Below, piece after piece: positions 54,311 to 63,966 of a stretch of DNA of 64,000 nucleotides. The position numbers and the translations under genes are program-made. The notes beneath the pieces were generated by a model. That model was given only the letters and a program-made list of their open reading frames with translations. It did not search any database and was not told the origin of the DNA. This DNA is from Herminiimonas sp. KBW02 (GTDB lineage Bacteria > Pseudomonadota > Gammaproteobacteria > Burkholderiales > Burkholderiaceae_D). The DNA lies in contig NZ_QAJP01000004.1 in the NCBI RefSeq assembly GCF_003852535.1, positions 1,016,117 through 1,080,116 of the forward strand, in the 5' to 3' direction. Numbering within the stretch: position 1 is the first letter of the stretch; each line of letters begins with the position of its first letter.

Positions 54311-57027
54311 GGTGTCTGATTTGTTATATCGCCTTCTTCCATGTCCGGCATGGCGGGAGGCGTGCCTAAAGGCAGAGTAAAGATAATGGCAGCACCACCT
54401 TGCGGCGCGTGTCCGCCACGAATAGTGCCATGATGCGCTTCGATGATCGCACGACAAATTGCCAGGCCCAGACCGACTCCGGGCGTCGCTGACTCCCGTT
54501 CGCCGCGCGTGAATTTTTCAAAAATAGTTTCTTCCTGCCCCGCTGGCAAACCAGGACCATTGTCATAGACCATCACGCTCAGATATTGCCCGCTGGTCTC
54601 GGCCGCTATCGTGATCTGTGAACCGGGTGGCGTGTATTTACTGGCGTTTTCCAGCAAATTGCATAGCACACGCTCTATCAGCACCGCATCAAAATTAACC
54701 AGGGGCAGATCTGATGCCAGTCTGGTCACGACCTGATGCTTGCCCAGCAGCGATTGCACTGCGCGCAGTGCACTGCCGACGACTTCCTCGAACTGCTGCC
54801 ACTGCAGGTTCAGTTTCACTTCACCACTCTGAATACGGGCCATATCCAGCAGATTGGTAACCAGATTTCCCATGCGCAAAGCCTCGTCGTGCAAGGCATG
54901 CGCCAGCTCCTGCTGTGCCTTGCCCAACTCAGGTTTGGATAGTGTCAGAGATTCGGATAAGCCAACCAGCGCCGTCAAAGGTGTGCGCAAATCATGCGAT
55001 ATCGCCGCCAGCAAGGAGTTACGCAGGCGCTCCGACTCCATACGTAGCAAGGCATCCTGCGCCACTTCAATGTAATGCACACGTTCCAGTGCGATCGCGG
55101 CCAATGCGGCAAAGGTGTCCAGCTGCCTGCGTTGCTCCGGAACCAGCATCCAGCGCCGGTTATCCGGCTTGATCGCCAGCACGCCACGGGTCCGCATAGG
55201 TGCGACCAAGGGCAGGTAAAAGTACGCGCTGGCGGGTAAAGTATCCGTGCCCATGCCCGCAGGCGTCGCGCGATCAAATGCCCATTGCGCGATGCCGGGA
55301 TCGATTTCATTGCTTTGCGTGGTTTGCAGTTTCGCCTCGTCATTCGGCAACAGCAGGATGGCGCGGGCACGAAAGGTGCGCTGGATGAAGTTTTGCGTGG
55401 TTTCGAATACCTGCTCTGCTTGCAAGGCACTCGAGAGCTCACGTGCGAATTCGTACAAGGCACGCGCCCTGCCTTCCCGCTGTGCCGCTATTCTGGCCTG
55501 GAAGCGCAAGCCTGAAGTCAATTGCCCGACGATCAGACCGACCACCAGCAAGACGGAGAAAGTCACCAGGTACTGCACATCGCTGACCGCGAAGGAAAAG
55601 CGCGGCGAGACAAAGAAGAAGTCGAATACGGCAACGCTGAGGAAAGCGGCGAGCACCGCCGGCCCGCGCCCGAAGCGTACCGCGATCAGGACTTCTGCCA
55701 GCAGAAATAACATGACGATGTTCGCCAGATCCAGGTGCTGCATCATCGGCGTCGTTACCAGTGCGGTCAGGATACAAATCGCCACTGTCCACACATAAGG
55801 CAGGTAGGCCGACTTTCCGCTTGCCACTGCCTCGTCATCCTGCGCTACAGCTTTAGCAGGCGTTTTGCCAGCAACGCTTGCACGTTCCTGCCGCTCACCA
55901 GTTTCGATCAAGTCGATATCCGGCGCATAAGTGGCAATGCGCTGCGCATGTGCTTTGCGCCACGGCCAGCGGTTGTGATTGCGACCGAGCGTGATGCGTG
56001 AGAAGTTGTGGCTGCGTGCATAGCTGACAATTTCATGCGCGATATCGCTGCCGGGCAAGACCGCGGTCGTCGCTCCCAGGTCTTGTGCCAGCTTCAATGT
56101 CTTCAGGATACGTTCACGCTCGGACGATGCCAGGCGTTGCAATTGCGGGGTCTCTACATATACGGCATGCCACTGCGCATTCAACTGGCTGGCCAGTTGT
56201 GCCGTGCTGCGGATCACATGTTCGGCGCCGGTGCGCGGCCCTATGCAGGCGAGCAAATCAGAATCGGTTTTCCATACTGCATTGATGGATTTTTCGATGC
56301 GATACGCCTGTACATCGTCTTCGATCCGGTCTGCAGTGCGACGCAAGGCCAGTTCGCGTAACGCAATCAGATTGCCTTTGCGGAAGAAATTACGCGATGC
56401 GCGCTCGGCTTGCTGCGGCTGATAAACCTTACCTTCCTTCAGTCGCGCCAGCAAATCGTCGGCCGGAATATCTACCAGCACGATTTCATCGGCCTGATCG
56501 AATACGGTATCCGGCAGCGTTTCTGCCACCCGTATGCCGGTGATGCCGCCGATGACGTCGTTCAGGCTTTCCAGATGCTGTACATTGACCGCCGTAAACA
56601 CGTCTATGCCTGCACCCAGCAATTCCTCTACATCCTGCCAGCGTTTCGGGTGCCTTGAACCCGGCGCATTGGAATGGGCCAGTTCATCGACCAGGATCAG
56701 AGCCGGTTTGCGCGCCAGCGCCGCATCAATATCGAACTCGGCGATGGTTTTGTCGCGATAGGCGATTTCCTTGCGCGGCAGGACTTCCAGTCCATCCAGA
56801 AAAGCGGCCGTTTCCTTGCGCCCGTGCGTTTCCACCAGGCCCACCACGACATCGCGCTTTTCCGCCTGCATGCTGCGGGCGGCGTTCAGCATTGCGTAGG
56901 TCTTGCCCACCCCGGCTGACGCCCCGAAGTAAATCCGTAATTTGCCACGCGACGCGCGCCTTTCCTGCGCCTGCATTTGCGCGAGCAAGGTGTCAGGATC
57001 GGGGCGTTGGTATTCGCTGGATGGCAT
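54307..57027 (-). CDS. kdpD: KdpD potassium/turgor sensor histidine kinase
   Basis: 906 residues from the ATG at 57027; an upstream frame to 57066 has no ribosome site. Order: KdpD N-terminal domain with Walker-A YFGASAGVGKTYAM, a Usp-like domain (TLGRNHNRWPWRKAH), four membrane helices, a GAF-type region, HisKA with LLAAISHDLRTPLTALVG (phospho-His), and an ATPase domain with DNGPGLPAG and GVGLGLAICRAI. It senses low K+/turgor and controls KdpE. Part of the kdpFABCDE operon, 96 bases after kdpC and overlapping kdpE. Confidence 0.95.
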   Translation of the reverse strand: MPSSEYQRPDPDTLLAQMQAQERRASRGKLRIYFGASAGVGKTYAMLNAARSMQAEKRDVVVGLVETHGRKETAAFLDGLEVLPRKEIAYRDKTIAEFDIDAALARKPALILVDELAHSNAPGSRHPKRWQDVEELLGAGIDVFTAVNVQHLESLNDVIGGITGIRVAETLPDTVFDQADEIVLVDIPADDLLARLKEGKVYQPQQAERASRNFFRKGNLIALRELALRRTADRIEDDVQAYRIEKSINAVWKTDSDLLACIGPRTGAEHVIRSTAQLASQLNAQWHAVYVETPQLQRLASSERERILKTLKLAQDLGATTAVLPGSDIAHEIVSYARSHNFSRITLGRNHNRWPWRKAHAQRIATYAPDIDLIETGERQERASVAGKTPAKAVAQDDEAVASGKSAYLPYVWTVAICILTALVTTPMMQHLDLANIVMLFLLAEVLIAVRFGRGPAVLAAFLSVAVFDFFFVSPRFSFAVSDVQYLVTFSVLLVVGLIVGQLTSGLRFQARIAAQREGRARALYEFARELSSALQAEQVFETTQNFIQRTFRARAILLLPNDEAKLQTTQSNEIDPGIAQWAFDRATPAGMGTDTLPASAYFYLPLVAPMRTRGVLAIKPDNRRWMLVPEQRRQLDTFAALAAIALERVHYIEVAQDALLRMESERLRNSLLAAISHDLRTPLTALVGLSESLTLSKPELGKAQQELAHALHDEALRMGNLVTNLLDMARIQSGEVKLNLQWQQFEEVVGSALRAVQSLLGKHQVVTRLASDLPLVNFDAVLIERVLCNLLENASKYTPPGSQITIAAETSGQYLSVMVYDNGPGLPAGQEETIFEKFTRGERESATPGVGLGLAICRAIIEAHHGTIRGGHAPQGGAAIIFTLPLGTPPAMPDMEEGDITNQTP

Positions 57028-57122
57028 GTAAGGTCTGACTATGATGTGACGTCGATTGTGACACATTCGGATGCTGCTTACGCAACACCCGAACTATACT
57101 TAATTGCTGCCGCTCATGCGTT

Positions 57123-57692
57123 TCAGCGCTGATCCAGTGCCAGATTCAGCGCCAGTACGTTCACGCGGTTTTCACCGAAAAATCCCAGGTACTGTGGCTG
57201 GCTGATGCGATCCACGATGGCTTTGACCTTTTCCTCGGTCAATTGACGTACTCGTGCTACCCGCGGTATCTGATAGTAGGCAGCAGCGATGCTGATTTCG
57301 GGATCGAGACCGCTACCGGATGCAGTGACCAGATCCACCGGCACCGCAGCCGTATTACCCGGATCGGCAGCTTTCAAAGCCTCGATCCGGCCTTTCACCG
57401 CATCCAGCAATGCCGGATTGGTCGGGCCCAGATTGGAGCCGCCAGAAGCAGCTGCGTTGTTTGGCATCGGCGCCGTTGCCGAAGGACGTCCCCAGAAATA
57501 CTGCGGCGAACTGAATGCCTGGCCTATCAGGCTGGAACCGACAGCAGTACCATTTTGCGTAACGATGCTGCCTTCGGCCTGGCTGGAGAAAGCCAGCTTG
57601 CCGATGCCGGTTACTGCATACGGATAAATCACGCCGCAAATCAAAGTCAGCATCGCGAAGATGACCAGGGCCGGACGAAAAGTGGATTTCAT
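57123..57692 (-). CDS. kdpC: KdpC, potassium-transporting ATPase subunit C
   Basis: 189 residues, one N-terminal membrane helix (PALVIFAMLTLICGVIYPYAV) and a periplasmic domain with SSLIGQAF, YFWGRPSATAP and the conserved end VNVLALNLALDQ. It stabilises the KdpFABC complex at the outer face. 12 bases after kdpB. Full length for the family. Confidence 0.95.
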   Translation of the reverse strand: MKSTFRPALVIFAMLTLICGVIYPYAVTGIGKLAFSSQAEGSIVTQNGTAVGSSLIGQAFSSPQYFWGRPSATAPMPNNAAASGGSNLGPTNPALLDAVKGRIEALKAADPGNTAAVPVDLVTASGSGLDPEISIAAAYYQIPRVARVRQLTEEKVKAIVDRISQPQYLGFFGENRVNVLALNLALDQR

Positions 57693-57704
57693 AATCTTAT
57701 TTCC

Positions 57705-59813
57705 TTAAACGAGGTGTAGCAGGCTCAGAATCATGTCGATCAGCTTGATGCCGACAAACGGCACCAAGATCCCGCCCAGGCCATAAATCAGCATATTGCG
57801 ACGTAGCAGCGATGCCGCACCGACCGCGCGATACTTCACGCCCTTCAATGCCAGCGGTATCAACACCACAATGATCAGCGCGTTAAAAATCACGGCAGAC
57901 ATGATGGCCGACGACGGGCTGCTCAGTTGCATGACGTCCAGTGTTTTCAGCTGTGGATAGGTGCTTACAAAAGCAGCCGGAATAATGGCGAAGTACTTGG
58001 CCACGTCATTCGCAATCGAAAAGGTTGTGAGCGAACCGCGCGTCATCAGCATTTGCTTGCCGATCTCGACGATCTCCAGCAACTTGGTCGGATTGGAATC
58101 CAGATCAACCATATTGCCGGCCTCTTTCGCCGCCTGCGTACCCGAGTTCATCGCCACCGCCACGTCAGCTTGCGCCAGCGCCGGAGCGTCATTGGTGCCG
58201 TCACCCGTCATCGCGACCAGCCGGCCTTGCGCCTGGTAATCACGTATCAGTTTAAGTTTGTCTTCCGGTGTGGCTTCTGCCAGGAAGTCATCGACGCCAG
58301 CTTCCGCCGCAATTGCGGCCGCTGTCAGTTTGTTGTCGCCTGTGATCATCACGGTTTTAATACCCATGCGACGCAGCTCGGCGAACCGTTCCTTGATGCC
58401 GCCCTTGACGATATCCTTCAGCTCCACCGCCCCCATCACACGACCGTCGTCGACGACTACCAATGGCGTGCTACCGCGACGTGAGATGTCATCCACCATG
58501 CGTGCAACTTCTTCCGGGAAACTGCGACCGAGTGCTTCCACATGCTTTTTCACTGCATCGACCGAACCTTTGCGGATAGCGCGATCACCAAGGTCGACGC
58601 CGCTCATCCTGGTCTGTGCACTGAAGTGCACGAAACTCGCCTGCAAGGCAGCGATATCGCGTTCGCGCATATTGAACTTCTGTTTGGCCAGAATCACGAT
58701 GCTGCGACCTTCCGGTGTTTCATCTGCCAGCGAAGCCAGCTGTGCAACGTCGGCCAGCTGTATCTGCGTCACGCCAGGTGCCGGATAGAATTCGGACGCC
58801 TGGCGATTACCCAGGGTGATGGTGCCGGTTTTATCCAGCAGGAGCACATCCACATCGCCTGCCGCTTCGACCGCACGGCCAGACGTGGCAATCACATTTG
58901 CCTGCATCATGCGGCTCATGCCAGCCACGCCGATGGCGGATAACAAACCGCCTATGGTGGTCGGAATCAGGCACACCAGCAAGGCGATCAGCACCGTGAT
59001 CGTGATCGGCGAACTGGCTACGCCCGCCGCCTGCGCCATTTCTACCGAGAACAAAGACATAGGCAACAAGGTCACAGTCACCACCAGGAACACGATACTC
59101 AAGGCCACCAGCAATATCGTCAGTGCGATTTCATTTGGCGTCTTTTGACGTTTGGCCCCTTCGACCATCGCGATCATGCGGTCGATGAAGGCTTCGCCCG
59201 GATTCACCGCTATCCTGACCACCAGCCAATCGGACAAGACGCGCGTACCGCCGGTGACAGCTGAAAAGTCACCGCCGGATTCGCGGATTACGGGCGCGGA
59301 TTCGCCTGTGATCGCACTTTCATCGACCGACGCCACACCTTCTATGACTTCGCCATCGACCGGGATCACATCGCCCGCTTCTACCAGCACCGTATCGCCT
59401 TTACGCAAGTCGGCTGGCGATGCTGGCAACCAGCTAGTACCGTGTTTCGGTGTTGCCAGCTTCTTCGCCAGCACGGTTTGCTTCAAGGCGCGCAGCGATG
59501 CCGCTTGTGCCTTGCTGCGACCTTCTGCCAGCGATTCGGCGAAGTTGGCAAACAGCACCGTGAACCACAGCCATACGGTAGCGGCAAGAATGAAGCCCGG
59601 GCTGGCTTCGCCCTGCCCGGTAATCGACTGGATGAACAACAGCGTGGTAATGATGCTGCCGACATACACAACAAACATCACAGGACTGCGCAATTGCGTG
59701 CGTGGATGCAGTTTTTTGAACGAATCGACGATGGCCGGACCTATCAGCTTGCTATCGAATAGCGACAGGTTCTTGCGCGTCATGCTGGCTGCCTTGGTTT
59801 CTGACATACGCAT
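57705..59813 (-). CDS. kdpB: KdpB, potassium-transporting ATPase subunit B
   Basis: 702 residues from the ATG at 59813 (AAAGAGAAACC upstream); an in-frame extension to 59888 overlaps kdpA and is not used. P-type ATPase with ITGESAPV, phosphorylation site [18 protein letters not shown], and the membrane motif [10 protein letters not shown] in place of CPC. It provides the energy for K+ import through KdpA. Confidence 0.95.
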   Translation of the reverse strand: MRMSETKAASMTRKNLSLFDSKLIGPAIVDSFKKLHPRTQLRSPVMFVVYVGSIITTLLFIQSITGQGEASPGFILAATVWLWFTVLFANFAESLAEGRSKAQAASLRALKQTVLAKKLATPKHGTSWLPASPADLRKGDTVLVEAGDVIPVDGEVIEGVASVDESAITGESAPVIRESGGDFSAVTGGTRVLSDWLVVRIAVNPGEAFIDRMIAMVEGAKRQKTPNEIALTILLVALSIVFLVVTVTLLPMSLFSVEMAQAAGVASSPITITVLIALLVCLIPTTIGGLLSAIGVAGMSRMMQANVIATSGRAVEAAGDVDVLLLDKTGTITLGNRQASEFYPAPGVTQIQLADVAQLASLADETPEGRSIVILAKQKFNMRERDIAALQASFVHFSAQTRMSGVDLGDRAIRKGSVDAVKKHVEALGRSFPEEVARMVDDISRRGSTPLVVVDDGRVMGAVELKDIVKGGIKERFAELRRMGIKTVMITGDNKLTAAAIAAEAGVDDFLAEATPEDKLKLIRDYQAQGRLVAMTGDGTNDAPALAQADVAVAMNSGTQAAKEAGNMVDLDSNPTKLLEIVEIGKQMLMTRGSLTTFSIANDVAKYFAIIPAAFVSTYPQLKTLDVMQLSSPSSAIMSAVIFNALIIVVLIPLALKGVKYRAVGAASLLRRNMLIYGLGGILVPFVGIKLIDMILSLLHLV

Positions 59814-59832
59814 AATGGTTTCTCTTTGCTTG

Positions 59833-61635
59833 TTATTTAAAAAGTTGCAGATGCTCGACCACTGGCCCCAGCGCCAATGCAGGTACATAGTTCAGGACAC
59901 CGACCAGCAAGACGGTACCGACCAGCAAAGCGATGAATAAGGGGCCATGCGTAGGCATGGTTCCGGCATTGACTTCCAGCCGCTTCTTCGCTGCCAGCGA
60001 ACCGGCAATTGCCAGCACCGGCACGATCACGGCAAAACGTCCGAACCACATCGCTATGGCCAGCATCACGTTATAGAAAGGCGTGTTGGCCGACAGTCCG
60101 GCAAACGCACTGCCGTTGTTATTCGCTGCGGAGGTGAATGCATACAACACTTCAGAGAATCCATGCGCACCCGGATTCAGAATGCCGGCCTTGCCCGGCT
60201 CTACCGCCACTGCAATCGCCGTACCCAGCAAGACCAGGCAAGGCGTCACCAGTATCACCAGCGATGCCATCTTCATTTCATAAGCCTGGATTTTCTTGCC
60301 GAGATACTCCGGTGTACGACCTATCATCAGGCCAGCGATAAATACCACCAGGATGGCAAATATCAGCATTCCGTATAAACCCGTGCCGACGCCGCCAAAC
60401 ACAACCTCACCCAGTTGCATCAGCACGGTCGGGATCATGCCGCCCAACGGCGTAAAGGAATCGTGCATGGCATTCACTGCACCGCATGAAGCCGCCGTGG
60501 TAACAGCTGCGAACAAGGCGGAGGCACTAATACCGAAGCGAGTCTCCTTGCCCTCCATATTGCCGCCCGCCTGCAACAGGCTCGCCCCCTGATCCACGCC
60601 CAGTGCTGCCATGCCCGGATGTGCCTGTTGCTCGGCCCCCATCACGACCGCAGTCAGTACGACAAACAGCAAAGTCATCGCGCCGAGGATGGCCCAACCC
60701 TGGCGCATATCACCGACCATGCGGCCGAAGGTAAAGCACAGCGCAGCCGGGATCAGGAAGATCGCCAGCATCTCCAGCAGATTGCTGAATGCAGTCGGGT
60801 TTTCATAAGGATGCGCCGAGTTCGCATTGAAGAAGCCGCCACCATTGGTGCCCAGCATCTTGATTGCTTCCTGCGAAGCGACCGGCCCCATTGCGATGGT
60901 CTGGGTTTTGGCGGTCAGCGTTTCCAGTACCGGCGCCCCCTGTGCATCGAGCACAGGCTGGCCGTCAGCGTTAACTTGCGGCTGCTGGTAAGTAATCGGA
61001 TCAATCAGCGCGACTTCCTTATAGGCAGAGAAGTTCTGCAGCACGCCCTGACTCATCAGGATGACCGCCACGATCACGGACAAAGGCAGCAATACATACA
61101 AAGTGGAACGCGTCAGATCGACCCAGAAGTTGCCGATCGACTTGACCGAACGATGGCTGAAGCCGCGTATCAAGGCGTAGATCACCGCAATACCGGTCGC
61201 AGCGGAAAAGAAGTTTTGTCCGGTCAGCGCCAGCATCTGCGTCAGATAACTCATCGTCGATTCGCCGCCGTAGCCTTGCCAATTGGTATTGGCAACAAAG
61301 CTGACAGCAGTATTGAACGATGAATCCGGGCTGACGTTAGCGAATGCCTGCGGATTTAAAGGCAGCCAGGCTTGCAGACGCTGCACTGCATAGACAAATA
61401 ACGTGCCCAGCACATTAAAGACCAGTAAGGCGATGGCATAAGCTTTCCAGCTCATTTCGGTTTGCGCATTGCTACCGGCCAGCCGGTACAGAAACTGTTC
61501 GAACCGTGCGAGCCAGCCCAGGCCGCGTATAGGCGCCGTACCGCCGACTTTAGCCAGATAGGTACCGAGCGGATATGCCAGCACCAGCAAGACCAGCAGG
61601 AACACTGCCAGCAAAATGACAGATTGCGTGCTCAT
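59833..61635 (-). CDS. kdpA: KdpA, potassium-transporting ATPase subunit A
   Basis: 600 residues, ten membrane helices with four pore loops, seen in [36 protein letters not shown] and AANNNGSAF. This K+-channel-like subunit selects K+ for the complex. The start follows immediately the kdpF stop (61636-61638), with GGAGGATC as ribosome site inside kdpF. Confidence 0.95.
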   Translation of the reverse strand: MSTQSVILLAVFLLVLLVLAYPLGTYLAKVGGTAPIRGLGWLARFEQFLYRLAGSNAQTEMSWKAYAIALLVFNVLGTLFVYAVQRLQAWLPLNPQAFANVSPDSSFNTAVSFVANTNWQGYGGESTMSYLTQMLALTGQNFFSAATGIAVIYALIRGFSHRSVKSIGNFWVDLTRSTLYVLLPLSVIVAVILMSQGVLQNFSAYKEVALIDPITYQQPQVNADGQPVLDAQGAPVLETLTAKTQTIAMGPVASQEAIKMLGTNGGGFFNANSAHPYENPTAFSNLLEMLAIFLIPAALCFTFGRMVGDMRQGWAILGAMTLLFVVLTAVVMGAEQQAHPGMAALGVDQGASLLQAGGNMEGKETRFGISASALFAAVTTAASCGAVNAMHDSFTPLGGMIPTVLMQLGEVVFGGVGTGLYGMLIFAILVVFIAGLMIGRTPEYLGKKIQAYEMKMASLVILVTPCLVLLGTAIAVAVEPGKAGILNPGAHGFSEVLYAFTSAANNNGSAFAGLSANTPFYNVMLAIAMWFGRFAVIVPVLAIAGSLAAKKRLEVNAGTMPTHGPLFIALLVGTVLLVGVLNYVPALALGPVVEHLQLFK

Positions 61636-61725
61636 TTACAGATCCTCCGCATGCAGCAAGGCTGCCAGCAGATACACCAGGATAGCGACGGCAACGACCG
61701 CGCCCACGATATAAAACATATTCAT
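61636..61725 (-). CDS. kdpF: KdpF small subunit
   Basis: 29 residues, one membrane helix (YIVGAVVAVAILVYLLAALL) with the family's start MNMFY and acidic end HAEDL. Too short for common ORF limits. It overlaps the stop of the 34-codon leader ORF by ATGA and ends directly before kdpA. It stabilises the Kdp complex. Confidence 0.9.
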   Translation of the reverse strand: MNMFYIVGAVVAVAILVYLLAALLHAEDL

Positions 61726-61826
61726 GAGCGCTCTCCCAACCGCTCTCCCAACTTGTCGCAGCCGCTAGCGTAGGCGCAAGTAAGACCAAACAGCACCGCA
61801 ATCGCGGCAATAAATACAATGTCCAT
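61722..61826 (-). CDS. 34-residue leader membrane peptide of the kdp operon
   Basis: ATG at 61826 (GGGGAAGATGG upstream) to TGA at 61722: one hydrophobic helix (MDIVFIAAIAVLFGLTCAYA), then SGCDKLGERLGERS with an acidic/basic tail. The stop overlaps the kdpF start (ATGA). Short ORFs of this kind precede kdpF in several Burkholderiales; no function is known. Possible extra small subunit or translational coupler. Confidence 0.7.
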   Translation of the reverse strand: MDIVFIAAIAVLFGLTCAYASGCDKLGERLGERS

Positions 61827-61905
61827 CCATCTTCCCCATACAGGTTGTTGATGAATAGAAGCGTAGTCTTATCAATCTAAAAAATTCGTAAAGACTAGTC
61901 GTGCT

Positions 61906-61924
61906 GGTGTAAACAAGGTGTAAA
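61906..61924 (-). promoter_or_regulatory. KdpE-type direct repeat upstream of kdp
   Basis: GGTGTAAA at 61906-61913 and again at 61917-61924: on the minus strand two TTTACACC half-sites with 11-bp spacing, typical for OmpR/PhoB-family tandem binding and close to the TTTACACC of the E. coli KdpE site. About 80-98 bases before the leader ORF; a -10-like TAAGACT follows downstream. Confidence 0.75.
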
Positions 61925-62029
61925 AATTGCGTGGGGGAGACGGGGAATGGCTACGCGCAGGATGCGCGTTGGAAGAGTGACCGCAACACCCTGTGCACAA
62001 GGGCGCTGCGGAATGAAGCAGATGTGCGA

Positions 62030-62533
62030 TCAGTTGAAGTAATTGCGGCGATTCTTTTCGCCGACCTCGATTTTGCCGACCATGCCGGCTTCAAAATGGC
62101 CGGGAATCAGACAGGCAAAATCAAAGTGGCCCGGACGATTAAAAGTCCAGACGATTTCCTGAATACCGCCCGGCTTTACATGTGCCATATAGGGGGCTTC
62201 ATGCGCCATCGTCGGATACTTGTGCATCATGGCCGCATGTTGCTGCAATGACGCCATCGTCCCCAGGACGACTTCGTGCATCATCTTGCCTTTATTCTTA
62301 ACTACCAGCTTGACGGTTTCGCCTTCCTTGACCTTGATCCGGGTCGGGGTAAAACGCATATCGTCGTTCATGATTAACTTGATGGTTCTGTGTACCCTGG
62401 CCGGATCACCAGCTATCCCAAATTCTTTCTGCTCAGCCTTGCTCGCATCGAATGCCGGTTTGGTGTGCGCGTCATCGTGTGCCTGAACTACGGACGAAGC
62501 GAACAGCAAAGCTGCCAACATCAATTTCTTCAA
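62030..62533 (-). CDS. Periplasmic cupredoxin
   Basis: 167 residues with a signal peptide (KKLMLAALLFASSVVQAHDD). Cupredoxin fold with type-1 copper ligands: His in KMMHEVVLG, and Cys, His and Met in FACLIPGHFEAGM. A Met/His-rich insertion (QQHAAMMHKYPTMAHEAPYMAH) between them could carry extra copper. CopI-like periplasmic copper-tolerance proteins share this form. Gene stands alone, between the kdp promoter region and dmeR. Confidence 0.88.
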   Translation of the reverse strand: MKKLMLAALLFASSVVQAHDDAHTKPAFDASKAEQKEFGIAGDPARVHRTIKLIMNDDMRFTPTRIKVKEGETVKLVVKNKGKMMHEVVLGTMASLQQHAAMMHKYPTMAHEAPYMAHVKPGGIQEIVWTFNRPGHFDFACLIPGHFEAGMVGKIEVGEKNRRNYFN

Positions 62534-62654
62534 TTTCTATTCCTTACAATTGCTTTAACTCATGGTTCGCATTGCTTTTGAAACACTGACTGTCAGTCCT
62601 TCAACAGCGCGCAGATGATACATGAAGGCGGCGATTTGAGTCAGATGATGATGG

Positions 62655-62927
62655 CTATTTCAGATATGAACGGAGGACAGTAACGACCTGTTCCAGATCG
62701 GCCTGACGTTCCTCTTCAGAAACAACGTTTGCGCCCAGATGCTCACGAATATGACTCTCCAGCACTTCACCCATCAAGCCATTGGCCGCGCCCCGTATCG
62801 CGGCAATCTGCTGTAACACCGCACCGCAATCACTGGCGCCATCCAGCACCTTCTCGAGCGCCTCAACCTGCCCTTTCATGCGGCGCACACGCGCCAGCAA
62901 TTTCTTGTTTCCATGGGTATGTGACAT
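62655..62927 (-). CDS. dmeR: DmeR/RcnR-type Co/Ni-responsive repressor
   Basis: 90 residues from the ATG at 62927; an upstream frame to 63023 crosses the operator and is not used. All-helical CsoR/RcnR family: MSHTHGNKKLLARVRRMKG, CGAVLQQIAAIRGAANGLMGEV, SHIREH. Ligands match RcnR: His3, Cys34, His59, His63. It represses by wrapping DNA with a G-tract dyad (present at 62954-62980) and lets go when Co2+ or Ni2+ binds. Divergent from dmeF. Confidence 0.9.
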   Translation of the reverse strand: MSHTHGNKKLLARVRRMKGQVEALEKVLDGASDCGAVLQQIAAIRGAANGLMGEVLESHIREHLGANVVSEEERQADLEQVVTVLRSYLK

Positions 62928-62953
62928 TTGCAAACATCCTTTCAGACAGCCTG

Positions 62954-62980
62954 TTAATATACTGGGGTATAGTATATTAA
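62954..62980. promoter_or_regulatory. DmeR operator: inverted repeat around a G-tract
   Basis: TTAATATACT (62954-62963), centre GGGGTAT (62964-62970), AGTATATTAA (62971-62980): a perfect 10-bp inverted repeat around a G-tract, the form of RcnR/DmeR sites. It lies 18 bases before the dmeF ATG and 27 bases before the dmeR ATG, covering both promoters. Confidence 0.88.
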
Positions 62981-62998
62981 ATTTCCTGCCTAAGACAT

Positions 62999-63952
62999 AT
63001 GAACACTCCCAAAACCACGCCACAGGTCCCGGCGCATCTGGTGCACGAACACATCTTCAATCGTGGCAATCCGATAGCGGAAAAGAAAACAGCATGGGCC
63101 TTGCTGCTCACTACCGTCATGATGGTGGCCGAAATCATCAGCGGCTACGCCTTCAATTCCATGGCCTTGCTGGCCGATGGCTGGCATATGAGTTCACACT
63201 CGGTCGCCCTTGGTCTCGCCGTCATGGCCTACGTACTGGCGCGGCGTTATGCGAATGATCAACGTTTTGCCTTCGGCACCTGGAAGATAGAAATTCTGGG
63301 CGCGTACACCAGCGCCCTGCTGCTCCTGCTAGTGGCGGCACTGATGCTGTATCAATCGATAGAACGCCTGATTAACCCGACCGCTGTGCACTACGACCAG
63401 GCCATTGCCATCGCCATCATCGGTTTGCTGGTCAATCTGACTTGCGCCTATCTGCTGAAAGGCGATCACTCGCACGGCCACGATCATCATCATGGTCATG
63501 ACCACGGCCATACGCATGACGACCATCATCACGACCTGAACCTGCGTTCGGCCTACATGCATGTGGTGGCTGATGCAGCCACATCAGTGCTCGCCATCAT
63601 CGCCCTCTTCGGCGGCAAGCTATGGGGCGCAAGCTGGCTGGATCCGGTGATGGGCATTGTCGGTGCGGGACTGGTAGCGATCTGGGCTTACGGCCTGATA
63701 CGGGATAGTGGTCGTGTCTTGCTGGATGCAGAAATGAACGCGCCGGTGGTAGAGGAAATACGTGAAGTCATTGCTGCCAGCCCCATCGCGGCGACTATTT
63801 GCGATTTACATGTGTGGCGGGTTGGCAAGCAGACCTATGCCTGCATACTGACCTTAGTGGTGCGGGAGGATGTAGGGCCGGATTACTTCAGGCAGCAATT
63901 GGCAGTGCATGAGGAGCTGGCGCATATTACGGTGGAGATTGTGCGGGTTTGA
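62999..63952 (+). CDS. dmeF: DmeF-type CDF cobalt/nickel exporter
   Basis: 317 residues with six membrane helices. The metal sites are LLADGWHMSSH in helix 2 and HVVADAATS in helix 5. A long cytoplasmic His-rich loop (HSHGHDHHHGHDHGHTHDD) lies between helices 4 and 5, as in DmeF. The C-terminal domain contains CDLHVWRVG. It exports Co2+ and Ni2+ in exchange for protons. Controlled by DmeR through the operator just upstream. Its last ~120 bases are G/T-rich at third positions and the repeat copy B follows the stop. Confidence 0.93.
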   Translation: MNTPKTTPQVPAHLVHEHIFNRGNPIAEKKTAWALLLTTVMMVAEIISGYAFNSMALLADGWHMSSHSVALGLAVMAYVLARRYANDQRFAFGTWKIEILGAYTSALLLLLVAALMLYQSIERLINPTAVHYDQAIAIAIIGLLVNLTCAYLLKGDHSHGHDHHHGHDHGHTHDDHHHDLNLRSAYMHVVADAATSVLAIIALFGGKLWGASWLDPVMGIVGAGLVAIWAYGLIRDSGRVLLDAEMNAPVVEEIREVIAASPIAATICDLHVWRVGKQTYACILTLVVREDVGPDYFRQQLAVHEELAHITVEIVRV

Positions 63953-63966
63953 TACTGTTTGCTCTT

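Noticed and set aside
61550..61819. 89-codon minus-strand frame over the kdpF region
   Set aside because: Different frame from kdpF and the leader peptide, runs into kdpA, and has no membrane or domain logic.
63470..63540. Short tandem repeat of CATCAC/GACCAC-like units as a possible satellite
   Set aside because: It encodes the functional His-rich loop of DmeF and is irregular at the DNA level.
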